Positions 1-6,141 of a stretch of 6,146 bases of DNA are shown here, one piece after another. How positions within the stretch are numbered: the first letter of the stretch is position 1; each line of letters begins with the position of its first letter. The stretch spans positions 1 to 6,146 of the forward strand of contig DAHWKF010000041.1 of NCBI GenBank assembly GCA_027343785.1, given 5' to 3'. Position numbers and translations under genes: made by a program. The notes beneath the pieces were generated by a model. It made no database searches, was not told the DNA's origin, and was given only the letters and a program-made list of their open reading frames with translations. The stretch comes from Leptospirillum sp. (GTDB lineage: Bacteria; Nitrospirota; Leptospirillia; Leptospirillales; Leptospirillaceae).

Positions 1-314
1 ATCCCTCCGTTCAGGTCCTCTCCCCAGTTGAACCATACCTGGATGGCGGATACGCCTTCTCTCGACTGTGACTGAATGTGAGAGACGTTGTCGATTGTGG
101 AAAGCGTTTTTTCAAGCGGGTAGGTAACACTCCGCTCAACGTCGAGCGGAGAGGCTCCGGGATATATCGTTCCGACGATCAGGACCGGGACAGCCAGGTT
201 GGGAAACAGGTCGATGGGGAGTCGGGAGATGGACTGGGCGCCGATCAATATCAGGGCCATCGCCGCCATCAGGACGCCAATTGCGTTTTTCAGGGCAAGA
301 CGTGTCAGCCACAT
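1..314 (-). CDS. RND-family efflux transporter, permease subunit (N-terminal 104 codons only)
   Basis: This is the inner-membrane pump of a tripartite efflux system; RND pumps use the proton gradient to drive substrate through the adaptor and outer-membrane channel. The gene runs off the left edge, so only the N-terminus is seen: it begins MWLTRLALKN, has a first transmembrane helix at about residues 10-28, then SRLPIDLFPNLAVPVL, IYPGASPLDVE and a segment ending IQVWFNWGEDLN, the usual order of TM1 and the first porter subdomain (compare the IYPGA element of AcrB-like pumps). The ATG is fixed within 12 bp, because the adaptor's stop codon TGA (329-327) is in the same frame just upstream. No strong Shine-Dalgarno is visible, so translation may be coupled to the adaptor. 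It looks more like the drug/amphiphile (HAE) branch than the heavy-metal branch, but the diagnostic transmembrane residues lie outside the window. Confidence 0.93.
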   Translation of the reverse strand, partial: MWLTRLALKNAIGVLMAAMALILIGAQSISRLPIDLFPNLAVPVLIVGTIYPGASPLDVERSVTYPLEKTLSTIDNVSHIQSQSREGVSAIQVWFNWGEDLNGG

Positions 315-326
315 AGGAAGGCGGGG

Positions 327-1457
327 TCAGATCTTTGAAGATGAGGTCGGAGAGAATACCGGAACAAAAGGTTTCGGAACAACCTCCTCCCCTTCCGACA
401 GATGAAGCTGGCCGGGAATGACGATCAGGTCTGTCACATCGAGCCCCTTCTCGACCTGCACATTTGATCTCCCCACGATTCCCAGGACAACAGGGGCCTT
501 GCGGAGCAGATTCCCCGGATCGATCCGGAATACATAGGGATGTCCATTTTCATGCAGGATAGCCTCCTTGGGTATGACGACCGCATCCGGAACCGAACGG
601 AGGTGGAGGATCGACTTGGCAAACATGCCGGGCTTAAGGATCCCTTTTGGATTGGGCATATCGATTTCCACGGCCAATGTTCGGGTTTGGGTATCCAGGG
701 CGGGATTCATGCGCGTAATCTTTCCCGGAAAGATCTGCCCCGGAAACGCGTCGACCATCACCTGGACGGGCAGGCCGACCTTCAGATACCGGACATCGCT
801 TTCCGGAACGCTGATCACGATCTTGACGATATGTGTGTCAACGACTGTAAAAAGGGGGTTCTGGTTCGATGCCACCGCCGCTGTCGAAGCCGGAATGGTC
901 GCTCCCGGATCCACCATGCGGTTAAAAATATATCCGTCAAAAGGAGCGGTGATCCGGGTATACGCCAGCTGCTGGGCCGCATAGTCCACGGCGGCCTTGG
1001 CCTGTTCGCACTGTTCCCTGGCAAGGTCGAACGAATCCTTCGACACCAGGTTCTTGGCCAGAAGCTTCTTGTACCGTTTGGCGTTCAGGCAGGTATAATC
1101 CATTGTCGCCTTCGCCTGCTGAAGCTGCGCCCTGTATGTCGTGTCCTTGATGATCGCCAGGACTTGACCCTTTCTGACGTGGTACCCCCTGCGCACCTGA
1201 ATGGATTCCAGATATCCGCTGACCTGCGCGTAGATGGCCGCCTGGTTGATCGCCTGGATATCAGCGGTCAAAGTGATCGTTTCGGCGATGGGACGGGTTT
1301 TCGGATGTGTCGCAAAAACGGCCACTTTTCGGGAGATACTGGCGACAGTTTTAACCGGGGAAACTTTCGTCCCGGGGCGGTGGAAAACCCGATAACCCGC
1401 CAAAACAAGGATGGCTGCAACAAATACGACGATCCCCCACCGGGCTGCTTTATTCAT
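327..1457 (-). CDS. RND efflux periplasmic adaptor (HlyD/AcrA-type membrane fusion protein)
   Basis: Bridges the inner-membrane RND pump and the TolC-like channel across the periplasm. With the ATG at 1457 it has 376 residues, usual for the family. Visible in order: a cytoplasmic start and one membrane anchor or signal segment (about 8-22); the first lipoyl half with VSGYLESIQVRRGYHVRKGQ (79-98); an alpha-helical hairpin with Gln/Ala-rich helices (about 108-165); the second lipoyl half ITAPFDGYIFNRMVDPGATI (169-188); a beta-barrel domain (about 203-288, with VPESDVRYLKVG and the GILKPGMFA element); and a membrane-proximal domain starting near VVIPKEAI. No lipobox cysteine and no His- or Met-rich metal-binding N-terminus is seen, so metal export is not indicated. 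A TTG at 1463 would add two residues. The ATG is preferred because AAGGGG lies 9 nt before it but only 3 nt before the TTG. The start overlaps the end of the channel gene by 8 bp. Confidence 0.95.
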   Translation of the reverse strand: MNKAARWGIVVFVAAILVLAGYRVFHRPGTKVSPVKTVASISRKVAVFATHPKTRPIAETITLTADIQAINQAAIYAQVSGYLESIQVRRGYHVRKGQVLAIIKDTTYRAQLQQAKATMDYTCLNAKRYKKLLAKNLVSKDSFDLAREQCEQAKAAVDYAAQQLAYTRITAPFDGYIFNRMVDPGATIPASTAAVASNQNPLFTVVDTHIVKIVISVPESDVRYLKVGLPVQVMVDAFPGQIFPGKITRMNPALDTQTRTLAVEIDMPNPKGILKPGMFAKSILHLRSVPDAVVIPKEAILHENGHPYVFRIDPGNLLRKAPVVLGIVGRSNVQVEKGLDVTDLIVIPGQLHLSEGEEVVPKPFVPVFSPTSSSKI

Positions 1458-2892
1458 GCGCAACGACCCCTTTGTTTTTCCGTTCCTGTAATTGCCGAAG
1501 AGGATTCATTCCAGAATCCCGAATCAGATTGGCCCGTGCGATCTTGAACCCATAGATGGCCTGGACATATTGTGCCCGGGCGGAAGCCAGGTCCGCCTCC
1601 GCCTGGGTCACCGCGACCGCTGATCCAACACCGACCCTGTATTGCCCTTCCGCCAGACGGAGACTTTCCTTGGCCTGTGACAAAAGGGATTTCGTCGTCC
1701 GGATCCGTTCGCTGGCCGTCTGCATATTCAGATAGTCCTGCTTGACCTGCATCAGGAGATTTTGGCGCAGGCTTTCCATAGAATCCCGGGCCGCTGAAAT
1801 CGTCTTCTGTGCCTGGGCCACCTGATGGACGGTCAGAAATCCCGAAAAGATCGGGACGGACACCGTCGCCCCCAGAGACCAGTTATATGTGAGGGGAAAA
1901 AAGATGCTCGCATAGGAGTAACTGGCATTCGCACCAAAAGATGGCAAAAAAGTGCTTTTATAATAAAGTTCGTTCTCCACATCCGCCTTTTCCTGCTGTT
2001 TGAGGGCCAGAAAATCCGGCCGGGAATCCATCGCAAAACGTGTCAGAGCGTCCAGTGACTGTTGCATCAGGGTATAGGTCAAAGAAGGAACGGCCCGAAA
2101 ATGTCCGCCATAAACCACCCCCATGGCGTTCAGCAGACCGACGCGGGCGATCTTGACATTGTTTTTCGCCGTAATGAGGTTGAGTTCTGCGTTGGACAGG
2201 TTGACGCGGGCATTCAGGAGATCAAATTTCGAAGCGGTACCCACATCATATTCGCCCTGGGCAACCTTTAACTGGTCCTTGTAATCCTTCAGCGTCTTTT
2301 CCGCCGCATCGACCAGGAGCTGGTCCTCGGCAAGCGTATCGTAGGAGATTTCCACATTCGCCAATAGGGTCCAGAGTGTCCAGAGAGCCTGGAGAGAGGA
2401 CGCATTGGCATTGTACCGGGCTTGCCGGACCTGGGTGACGCGCTGGCCAAACGTAAAAAGTGTTTCCGTGACTGTGGCGGACGCCTGGTAGTAATTGAAG
2501 CCGGTATTGCTGGGAGGAATAATCAAAGCAAACAGGGCCGGAGGAATGCCGGGAGATATGACAAAGTTGCCTGTTTCGTAGTTATATCCAGCTCCGACGG
2601 ACAGGTGGGGGTAGTAGTTGGACATGGCCTGTCCGATAATTTCCTTGTTGGCCTCATATTGATGGACAGCCTGACGATATTGTGGATGCACACGGATGGC
2701 AATCTGCATGGCATCCTCAAGGGTCAGGTCTTCCGGCACAACGACAGAAACAGGTTTCCTGTCAATCGGCGGAAGGGTCGGAATAGAGTCGTTGCCGGCT
2801 GCCTGCGCCTGGCCGGAAAAGCCGGGTAACCCGCCCAGACAAAGAAGCAAAAAGAGCAGGCGGAACCACTGGCCTCCAAAGGCTTTCATCAT
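1450..2892 (-). CDS. TolC-family outer-membrane efflux channel
   Basis: Trimeric outer-membrane exit duct of the efflux system. It has 480 residues, normal for the outer membrane efflux protein (OEP) family. An N-terminal signal peptide has a hydrophobic core LLFLLLCLGGLPG and a likely cleavage after AQA near residue 31. Two OEP repeats follow, about 56-260 and 275-462. Each has a long coiled-coil hairpin, and the matching segments VGTASKFDLLNARVNLSNAE (218-237) and VGVGSAVAVTQAEADLASAR (420-439) show the internal duplication typical of TolC. Short beta segments such as YPHLSVGAGYNYETG (94-108) and LPSFGANASYSYAS (316-329) fit the barrel strands. The first ATG overlaps the TGA of the TetR gene (ATGA), with AAGGGG 6 nt upstream; a second ATG follows directly. 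The overlaps on both sides argue for co-transcription and coupled translation. Confidence 0.95.
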   Translation of the reverse strand: MMKAFGGQWFRLLFLLLCLGGLPGFSGQAQAAGNDSIPTLPPIDRKPVSVVVPEDLTLEDAMQIAIRVHPQYRQAVHQYEANKEIIGQAMSNYYPHLSVGAGYNYETGNFVISPGIPPALFALIIPPSNTGFNYYQASATVTETLFTFGQRVTQVRQARYNANASSLQALWTLWTLLANVEISYDTLAEDQLLVDAAEKTLKDYKDQLKVAQGEYDVGTASKFDLLNARVNLSNAELNLITAKNNVKIARVGLLNAMGVVYGGHFRAVPSLTYTLMQQSLDALTRFAMDSRPDFLALKQQEKADVENELYYKSTFLPSFGANASYSYASIFFPLTYNWSLGATVSVPIFSGFLTVHQVAQAQKTISAARDSMESLRQNLLMQVKQDYLNMQTASERIRTTKSLLSQAKESLRLAEGQYRVGVGSAVAVTQAEADLASARAQYVQAIYGFKIARANLIRDSGMNPLRQLQERKNKGVVAHE

Positions 2893-3614
2893 TCAAAACC
2901 CCTTATGTCCCGTTCCGGGTTTCTTGCTTCCTTTTGAATGCCATGTAAAAAAAGAGAGACGATTTCTTCCGTCCGGAGAATCTGTTTTCCTCCGTTATTT
3001 CCCTCGCTCGACGGAAAGATCGCTTCCACCCAAATCGCTCCCATCAGCGACTGGGCAAAGAGCCAGGAGTCAAAATCCGCCCGGAAGATGTCGTCATGCT
3101 GTCCCTTGTTTACCACACTGGCGACAATCCTGATCCGTTCCTTGCGGTAACGAAGCATCTTCGCCGATCGACAATAGCGATCCTTCGGCTCCTCTATCGC
3201 CATCACCGTATAGATGTCCTGATGCAGACGAATAAAATGCGCCATGGATCGGGCGATCTCATGCAATTTTTCAGACGGACCCATATCTTCGCGCGACTGG
3301 ACCTCCGCCAAAAGGGTCAGAAGATTTTCATGACCCACCTCCAGGATCCGGGAGTATATCTCTGCCTTGTTGGTAAAATATCGGTAAAGGGTCCCTTTCC
3401 CTATCCCCAGGATGGAAATCAGGTCGTCCAGGGTCACCTGGTCATATCGCCTTTCCGCGAAAAGGTTGGCCGCCCTTTCGATGATATGATTCCGGGCTTC
3501 TTCATGGGACAAAGGATCCCGACCCGATTTATCAAATCTGTCAAGGGGTTTTTGCATCAACAGTTTTTTGACATATTTTGGTTTCGATTCAGGGCTCTTG
3601 ATTCGGGAAACCAT
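2889..3614 (-). CDS. TetR/AcrR-family transcriptional regulator
   Basis: DNA-binding repressor, 241 residues. The TetR_N helix-turn-helix is clear at about residues 40-88: ARNHIIERAANLFAERRYD, then VTLDDLISILGIGKGTLYRYF, then NKAEIYSRIL, matching the family pattern in which the recognition helix carries G-x-G-T-L-Y-R-Y-F. A basic N-terminal tail of about 38 residues precedes the domain, longer than in most TetR proteins. The C-terminal ligand-binding and dimer region (about 95-235) is helical and divergent, so the inducer cannot be predicted. ATG start with a strong GGAGG 6 nt upstream. It lies 28 bp after the barrel-protein gene and overlaps the TolC gene by 4 bp, so it should be made from the same mRNA. 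The inverted repeat at 4429-4448 before the first gene of the unit is its probable operator; no matching repeat precedes the regulator gene itself. Confidence 0.95.
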   Translation of the reverse strand: MVSRIKSPESKPKYVKKLLMQKPLDRFDKSGRDPLSHEEARNHIIERAANLFAERRYDQVTLDDLISILGIGKGTLYRYFTNKAEIYSRILEVGHENLLTLLAEVQSREDMGPSEKLHEIARSMAHFIRLHQDIYTVMAIEEPKDRYCRSAKMLRYRKERIRIVASVVNKGQHDDIFRADFDSWLFAQSLMGAIWVEAIFPSSEGNNGGKQILRTEEIVSLFLHGIQKEARNPERDIRGFE

Positions 3615-3642
3615 CCGTCTCCTCCCGCTGCCGGTTCATCCG

Positions 3643-4374
3643 TCAGAAGTAAATGGTTGTGCCCGTGATGACTGGAACGACATTGATGATTCTGGGTCCC
3701 AGAAACAGCCATTGGGAGCGCACCTCTGCGAAAAATCCCACGGGAAACTCCGGGGCCCGACCCTCGACACCCACGCCCAGATCGCCCAAAAAACCGCTTG
3801 TCCGGCCATTCAGGTCACCATCATTCGATACTCCGGTGGAAACCCCGCCAACATCTCCCCGGATATAGGGAACCCAGGGCTGCTGGGCGAACAGGGAAGG
3901 GAAAAAAGGGTTCATCGCCAGTCGAGCCCCCAGATAGCCCTCCGTATAATCGGATGTCGGACCTTTGGCAATCCCGCTCTGGGGAGGAGCAACATGCGGA
4001 GAGTTGAAGTCGTACCCCCCCCCGGCAAGAATCCGCAAACCCGTGCGGATCCCGTAGGAAATCTCACCCAGTCCACCGAACGCGTGCTGGTAAAAGAGCT
4101 GGGGCTCCGGCGTCTGGGCCAATGTATATTCGAATCCCAGCGTAATGCCAAAATGGCCAAACTCTTCATCAAATTTCTGCTCTTCGGTCGTCACCTCGTC
4201 CGGCACGGCGGAGTCAGCTGCCGGTGGAGCAGAAGCCGTTGCAGCGGATTGTGGGGCGGAAGGAGTTCCTGATGCCGGTGCGACGGACGCTGCCAGGACC
4301 CCGGGAACGGTAGCGATCGACACAACCGCAAAGACGAAAATGAGCATGGACGAAAAGCGGATGGAAGAAGACAC
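3643..4374 (-). CDS. Putative outer-membrane beta-barrel protein, function unknown
   Basis: I do not recognise a specific family. The 243-residue product has a signal peptide (hydrophobic LIFVFAVVSIATVPG, likely cleavage after VLA near residue 28), then an Ala/Pro/Ser-rich low-complexity linker (about 29-58), an acidic patch (EEQKFDEEFG), and from about residue 74 alternating polar and hydrophobic, Gly- and aromatic-rich strands such as FGITLGFEYTLAQ, EISYGIRTGLRILAGGG, TEGYLGARLAM, FLGDLGVGVEG and GFFAEVRSQWLFL. It ends TGTTIYF, with the C-terminal phenylalanine expected of a BAM-recognised barrel, so a small (about 8-stranded) OmpA/OmpW-like barrel is inferred. The start is GTG, with GGAGG 4 nt upstream; a later in-frame ATG (residue 10) would remove the basic n-region of the signal peptide. 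It is the first gene behind the TetR-type operator and probably shares the efflux regulon, perhaps as an envelope partner. Confidence 0.8.
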   Translation of the reverse strand: MSSSIRFSSMLIFVFAVVSIATVPGVLAASVAPASGTPSAPQSAATASAPPAADSAVPDEVTTEEQKFDEEFGHFGITLGFEYTLAQTPEPQLFYQHAFGGLGEISYGIRTGLRILAGGGYDFNSPHVAPPQSGIAKGPTSDYTEGYLGARLAMNPFFPSLFAQQPWVPYIRGDVGGVSTGVSNDGDLNGRTSGFLGDLGVGVEGRAPEFPVGFFAEVRSQWLFLGPRIINVVPVITGTTIYF

Positions 4375-4428
4375 GAAACCTCCGGGAAGCGGGCGTGAAT
4401 CTCAAGGATGGCTTTCCGATTTGCCAGT

Positions 4429-4448
4429 TGGACTGACTGGTCAGTCCA
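4429..4448. promoter_or_regulatory. Predicted TetR-type operator (9-bp perfect inverted repeat)
   Basis: TGGACTGAC and GTCAGTCCA form a perfect 9-bp inverted repeat around a 2-bp centre (TG). Size and form, including the GAC-TGAC-x-x-GTCA-GTC core, are typical of operators bound by AcrR-like TetR-family dimers. It adjoins the predicted -10 of the minus-strand promoter of the barrel-protein gene, so a bound repressor would block RNA polymerase. The TetR gene two positions downstream in the same unit is the obvious candidate ligand; the pairing is an inference. Confidence 0.8.
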
Positions 4449-4477
4449 GACTAAACAGAGAAACATTGCCAAGTCAA
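4448..4477 (-). promoter_or_regulatory. Predicted sigma70-type promoter of the efflux unit
   Basis: On the minus strand, TTGACT (4477-4472) matches the -35 consensus at 5 of 6 positions. It is followed after 18 bp by TAGTCT (4453-4448), a weak -10 with 3 of 6 matches. Transcription would start near 4441, inside the inverted repeat, giving a leader of about 65 nt before the GTG at 4374. Placement with respect to the operator supports it; the -10 itself is poor. Confidence 0.5.
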
Positions 4478-4508
4478 GATCCCGCAATACCCTTACCCGA
4501 CAGGCAAG

Positions 4509-4527
4509 AAAAAAGAACGAAGGTTCT
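4509..4527 (-). terminator. Weak terminator-like hairpin after the acyltransferase gene
   Basis: On the minus strand AGAAC-CTTC-GTTCT forms a 5-bp stem with a 4-nt loop and runs into six T residues (4514-4509). It lies about 50 bp past the acyltransferase stop codon and just before the promoter of the efflux unit, where a terminator would be expected. The stem is short and has only two G-C pairs, so efficiency is doubtful. Confidence 0.3.
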
Positions 4528-4578
4528 GAATGATAGCCTGGGGAAATCCTTAATTGCGCATCATTGCCTGATCACGCC

Positions 4579-5349
4579 TCAAGACGAAATAAAAATGGCG
4601 GGTGAGAGGAGGTGTTCGGATTCCCTGAGTGTGATCTGACTTTCAGCCAGGGCCGTCGCAATTTCGTTGAGGCGGTTCAGACATTTTTCTATTGTCAGGC
4701 GCTGGATTTCAAGCTCCACCCCCTTGGTTGCAGGCTCGAAACAGAGGGGAGGAGAACAGGCGAAGTAGGCTTTTCCAAATGGGCGCGGAATCCGGAAGCG
4801 GTCCCAACTGCCGCACTCCTTGAATCGCGTATAGGCTACAGAAAGCAGGTAGAGGGGTTTTTCCGTCCTTCCGGCCAGGAAGGCTACCCCCTCCTTGACC
4901 TCATAAATCGGCCCTTTCGGACCGTCTGGGGTAAAAACAAGGGAAGTACAACCATCCTTACCCAGTTTCAAAAGCTCTCGAAGCGCCTTGGTCCCTCCCT
5001 TGCTGGACGATCCCCGGACACTCAAAATTCCGAACCACCAGAGGAGACTTGATATCAGGGCACCGTCGCGGGACCGGGAGACGATAATCCGAATCTTCCC
5101 CCACCGCCCGTAATAGACAAAGGGCATGAAAAGACCCTGATTGTGCCAGAAAGCAATCAGAACAGGCTCTTTTCTCTCCAGTTTTTTTCTGTATTCGGTG
5201 AATCCGGAATAATGACAGCGAATGGTCCATTTCAGGCAGCGAACGATCAGGGAGACAAAAAAAGCGGCCCCCATCATCAAAGGACCACAACGATGGATCG
5301 GCTCTTCCGAAAGATCCTTGTTTTTTTCTATCGTCCCGGAATACTCCAA
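4579..5349 (-). CDS. DUF374 / lysophospholipid acyltransferase family protein
   Basis: Probable membrane-associated acyltransferase acting on a lipid A precursor or lysophospholipid; members of this family often sit beside lipid A or Kdo genes, but the substrate here is unknown. In the 256-residue product the DUF374 signature elements appear in order: a hydrophobic N-terminal segment (about 24-38), FWHNQGLFMP (67-76, with the His of the catalytic region), SRSRDGALIS (91-100), FGILSVRGSSSKGG (106-119), FTPDGPKGPIYEVKEG (139-154) and SWDRFRIPRPFGKAY (181-195). The start is TTG, with AAGGAG 4 nt upstream. The next in-frame Met pair (residues 25-26) has no ribosome-binding site and would cut into the membrane segment, so TTG is preferred. 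The N-terminal ~20 residues are polar and probably cytoplasmic. It has a separate candidate promoter and is probably not part of the efflux unit, though it shares its strand. Confidence 0.88.
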   Translation of the reverse strand: MEYSGTIEKNKDLSEEPIHRCGPLMMGAAFFVSLIVRCLKWTIRCHYSGFTEYRKKLERKEPVLIAFWHNQGLFMPFVYYGRWGKIRIIVSRSRDGALISSLLWWFGILSVRGSSSKGGTKALRELLKLGKDGCTSLVFTPDGPKGPIYEVKEGVAFLAGRTEKPLYLLSVAYTRFKECGSWDRFRIPRPFGKAYFACSPPLCFEPATKGVELEIQRLTIEKCLNRLNEIATALAESQITLRESEHLLSPAIFISS

Positions 5350-5461
5350 AACGCTCCTTATAAGATCTGCTGAAGAAGCCGTCCGTTTCCGGCATGCTCC
5401 TCAAAATCGCCTCAAATCCTGGGGATTTGTCCAAAACCTGAAGTTCCCGGGATCTTATCGG

Positions 5462-5491
5462 ATCAAATCACCTGATACTACAAGGCGTCAA
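5462..5491 (-). promoter_or_regulatory. Candidate promoter of the acyltransferase gene
   Basis: On the minus strand, TTGACG (5491-5486; 5 of 6 consensus positions) is followed after 18 bp by TTTGAT (5467-5462; 4 of 6). The start point would be near 5455, leaving a leader of about 105 nt before the TTG start. The region is AT-rich and other matches are possible, so this is only the best pair I found. Confidence 0.33.
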
Positions 5492-5584
5492 AAGGTATCT
5501 GAATGAATTGTAACATAAAAAAACCCCTGATTCCGATATAGAAGTGTGAAAAAACAAAAAAAGCCCTCTTCCCGTTGGATTTTC

Positions 5585-5603
5585 GGTGAGATACACTCTC
5601 ACC
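5585..5603 (+). repeat. Stem-loop just upstream of the intron insertion site
   Basis: GGTGAGA-TACAC-TCTCACC is a perfect 7-bp stem with a 5-nt loop. It ends 10 nt before the intron. No T tract follows on either strand, so it is not an ordinary intrinsic terminator. Some group II introns (class C) recognise such hairpins at the target; whether that applies here is open. Confidence 0.7.
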
Positions 5604-5614
5604 AAGCAGGTGAG
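5598..5614 (+). repeat. Alternative stem-loop ending at the intron boundary
   Basis: CTCACC-AAGCA-GGTGAG is a 6-bp stem with a 5-nt loop that uses the 3' arm of the preceding hairpin. The two structures therefore exclude each other. This second one would bury the intron-binding sequence AGGTGA and includes the first base of the intron. Confidence 0.6.
5608..5613 (+). other. IBS1 (intron-binding site) in the 5' exon
   Basis: AGGTGA occupies the last six exon bases before the intron and is the exact reverse complement of TCACCT at 5947-5952 in the intron (EBS1). A directly preceding IBS2 (CAAGC, 5603-5607) could pair partly with GCTTTG at 5891-5896, but that match is weak. Confidence 0.75.
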
Positions 5615-5629
5615 TGCGACGAGCAAAGG

Positions 5630-6020
5630 TTCGTCAGAAATTGTTCGATGCAACAATAAGTTGCGCAGAGAACCTCCCGTTCCCTCGGGAGTAGCCTAAC
5701 CGGACGTGCGAAGGCGGTAACGCCTTGGTGCGAAGCTTCGGTGACAACGTACCGGCCTCCCAAAGGGGACAGTCAGACCGCGAGGAATGACTGAGGCCTG
5801 CGAGCATCACGCGGACCCCGGGCCAGGCTGGCCGACATGGCTAACACAGTGAACTGTCGCAAGGATCGTGACAGGTAACAGGCGGAAGATGCTTTGAATG
5901 AACAACCAACGCCTGAACCAAAAGGTATGAAGCCGGATATCCCCGTTCACCTTGGGGATACAGGGACACCAAGGCTTCCGGTCTATAGACAGAGCCTAAA
6001 TCGGTCGTGTTTCTGACGGG
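5630..6020 (+). ncRNA. Group II intron domain I
   Basis: Bounded by TTCGTCAGAAA (5630-5640) pairing with TTTCTGACGGG (6010-6020). Internal hairpins include CTCCCG/CGGGAG (5674-5691), AAGGCG-GTAA-CGCCTT with a GNRA tetraloop (5711-5726), CAGGCG/CGCCTG enclosing a 25-nt loop (5879-5915) and the EBS1 hairpin (5938-5960). Domain I holds the exon-binding sites and is the scaffold of the ribozyme. Confidence 0.75.
5938..5960 (+). other. EBS1 hairpin of the group II intron
   Basis: TATCCCC (5938-5944) pairs perfectly with GGGGATA (5954-5960), leaving the loop GTTCACCTT. TCACCT in this loop (5947-5952) is complementary to the six bases before the intron. A 7-bp stem presenting a single-stranded recognition sequence is the expected form of EBS1. 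Confidence 0.8.
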
Positions 6021-6080
6021 CAACTCGGTAAACCCAATCGCGTCCCGAAAGCTTCTTTTCGGGGAAGCGACCCGCAAGGG

Positions 6081-6141
6081 GAGCCGTTACGCGAGTGGGC
6101 AGAGGAGGACGGAGCAAGCGAAGGCCGGGCCGTAGCGGCTC
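6081..6141 (+). ncRNA. Group II intron domain III
   Basis: The terminal arms GAGCCGTTACG (6081-6091) and CGTAGCGGCTC (6131-6141) form an 11-bp stem with one U-G pair. The interior has the purine-rich GGAGGACGGAGCAAG (6105-6119), a domain III-type motif. Domain IV should begin at about 6142, five bases from the window end. Confidence 0.65.

Larger units (their letters stand above)
5350..5613. other. Intergenic region between acyltransferase gene and intron (5' exon side)
   Basis: No convincing gene on either strand. It holds the acyltransferase ribosome-binding site (5354-5359), its candidate promoter, two long minus-strand T tracts (about 5515-5523 and 5550-5561), the latter following GAGGGC but with no pairing arm nearby, and the hairpins next to the intron insertion site. 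Open frames crossing it (for example minus 5434-4958) only shadow the acyltransferase gene. Confidence 0.6.

Noticed and set aside
78..338. Plus-strand open frame opposite the RND pump start
   Set aside because: The minus strand encodes a well-matched RND N-terminus here; the plus-strand product is low-complexity and unrecognisable.
327..1457. Heavy-metal (Cus/Czc-type) efflux adaptor
   Set aside because: No His- or Met-rich metal-binding segment is visible and the pump N-terminus does not favour the metal branch; the substrate is left open.
540..1547. Long plus-strand open frame (335 codons) across the adaptor gene
   Set aside because: It is the antisense of the clearly recognisable adaptor and the start of the channel/adaptor junction. 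Its translation is rich in Arg, His and Gly with no domain pattern.
3096..4272. Plus-strand open frames (about 190 and 234 codons) across the TetR and barrel genes
   Set aside because: Both are antisense shadows. The minus-strand products have a clear helix-turn-helix and a signal peptide plus barrel pattern, with good ribosome-binding sites.
4958..5434. Minus-strand 158-codon frame overlapping the acyltransferase gene
   Set aside because: It is in another frame of the same strand; only the other frame has the FWH, SRSRDG, RGSSSKGG and TPDGPKGP motifs.
5585..5603. Hairpin read as an intrinsic terminator
   Set aside because: No T tract follows it on either strand.
5724..5729. CTTGGT as EBS2 pairing with ACCAAG (5601-5606)
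   Set aside because: It is complementary, but most of it is already in the stem of the GTAA-tetraloop hairpin and it lies far from the usual EBS2 position, so chance is likely.
5841..6077. Minus-strand 78-codon frame within the intron
   Set aside because: The DNA is explained by conserved intron RNA stems on the plus strand, and the frame has no recognisable protein features.
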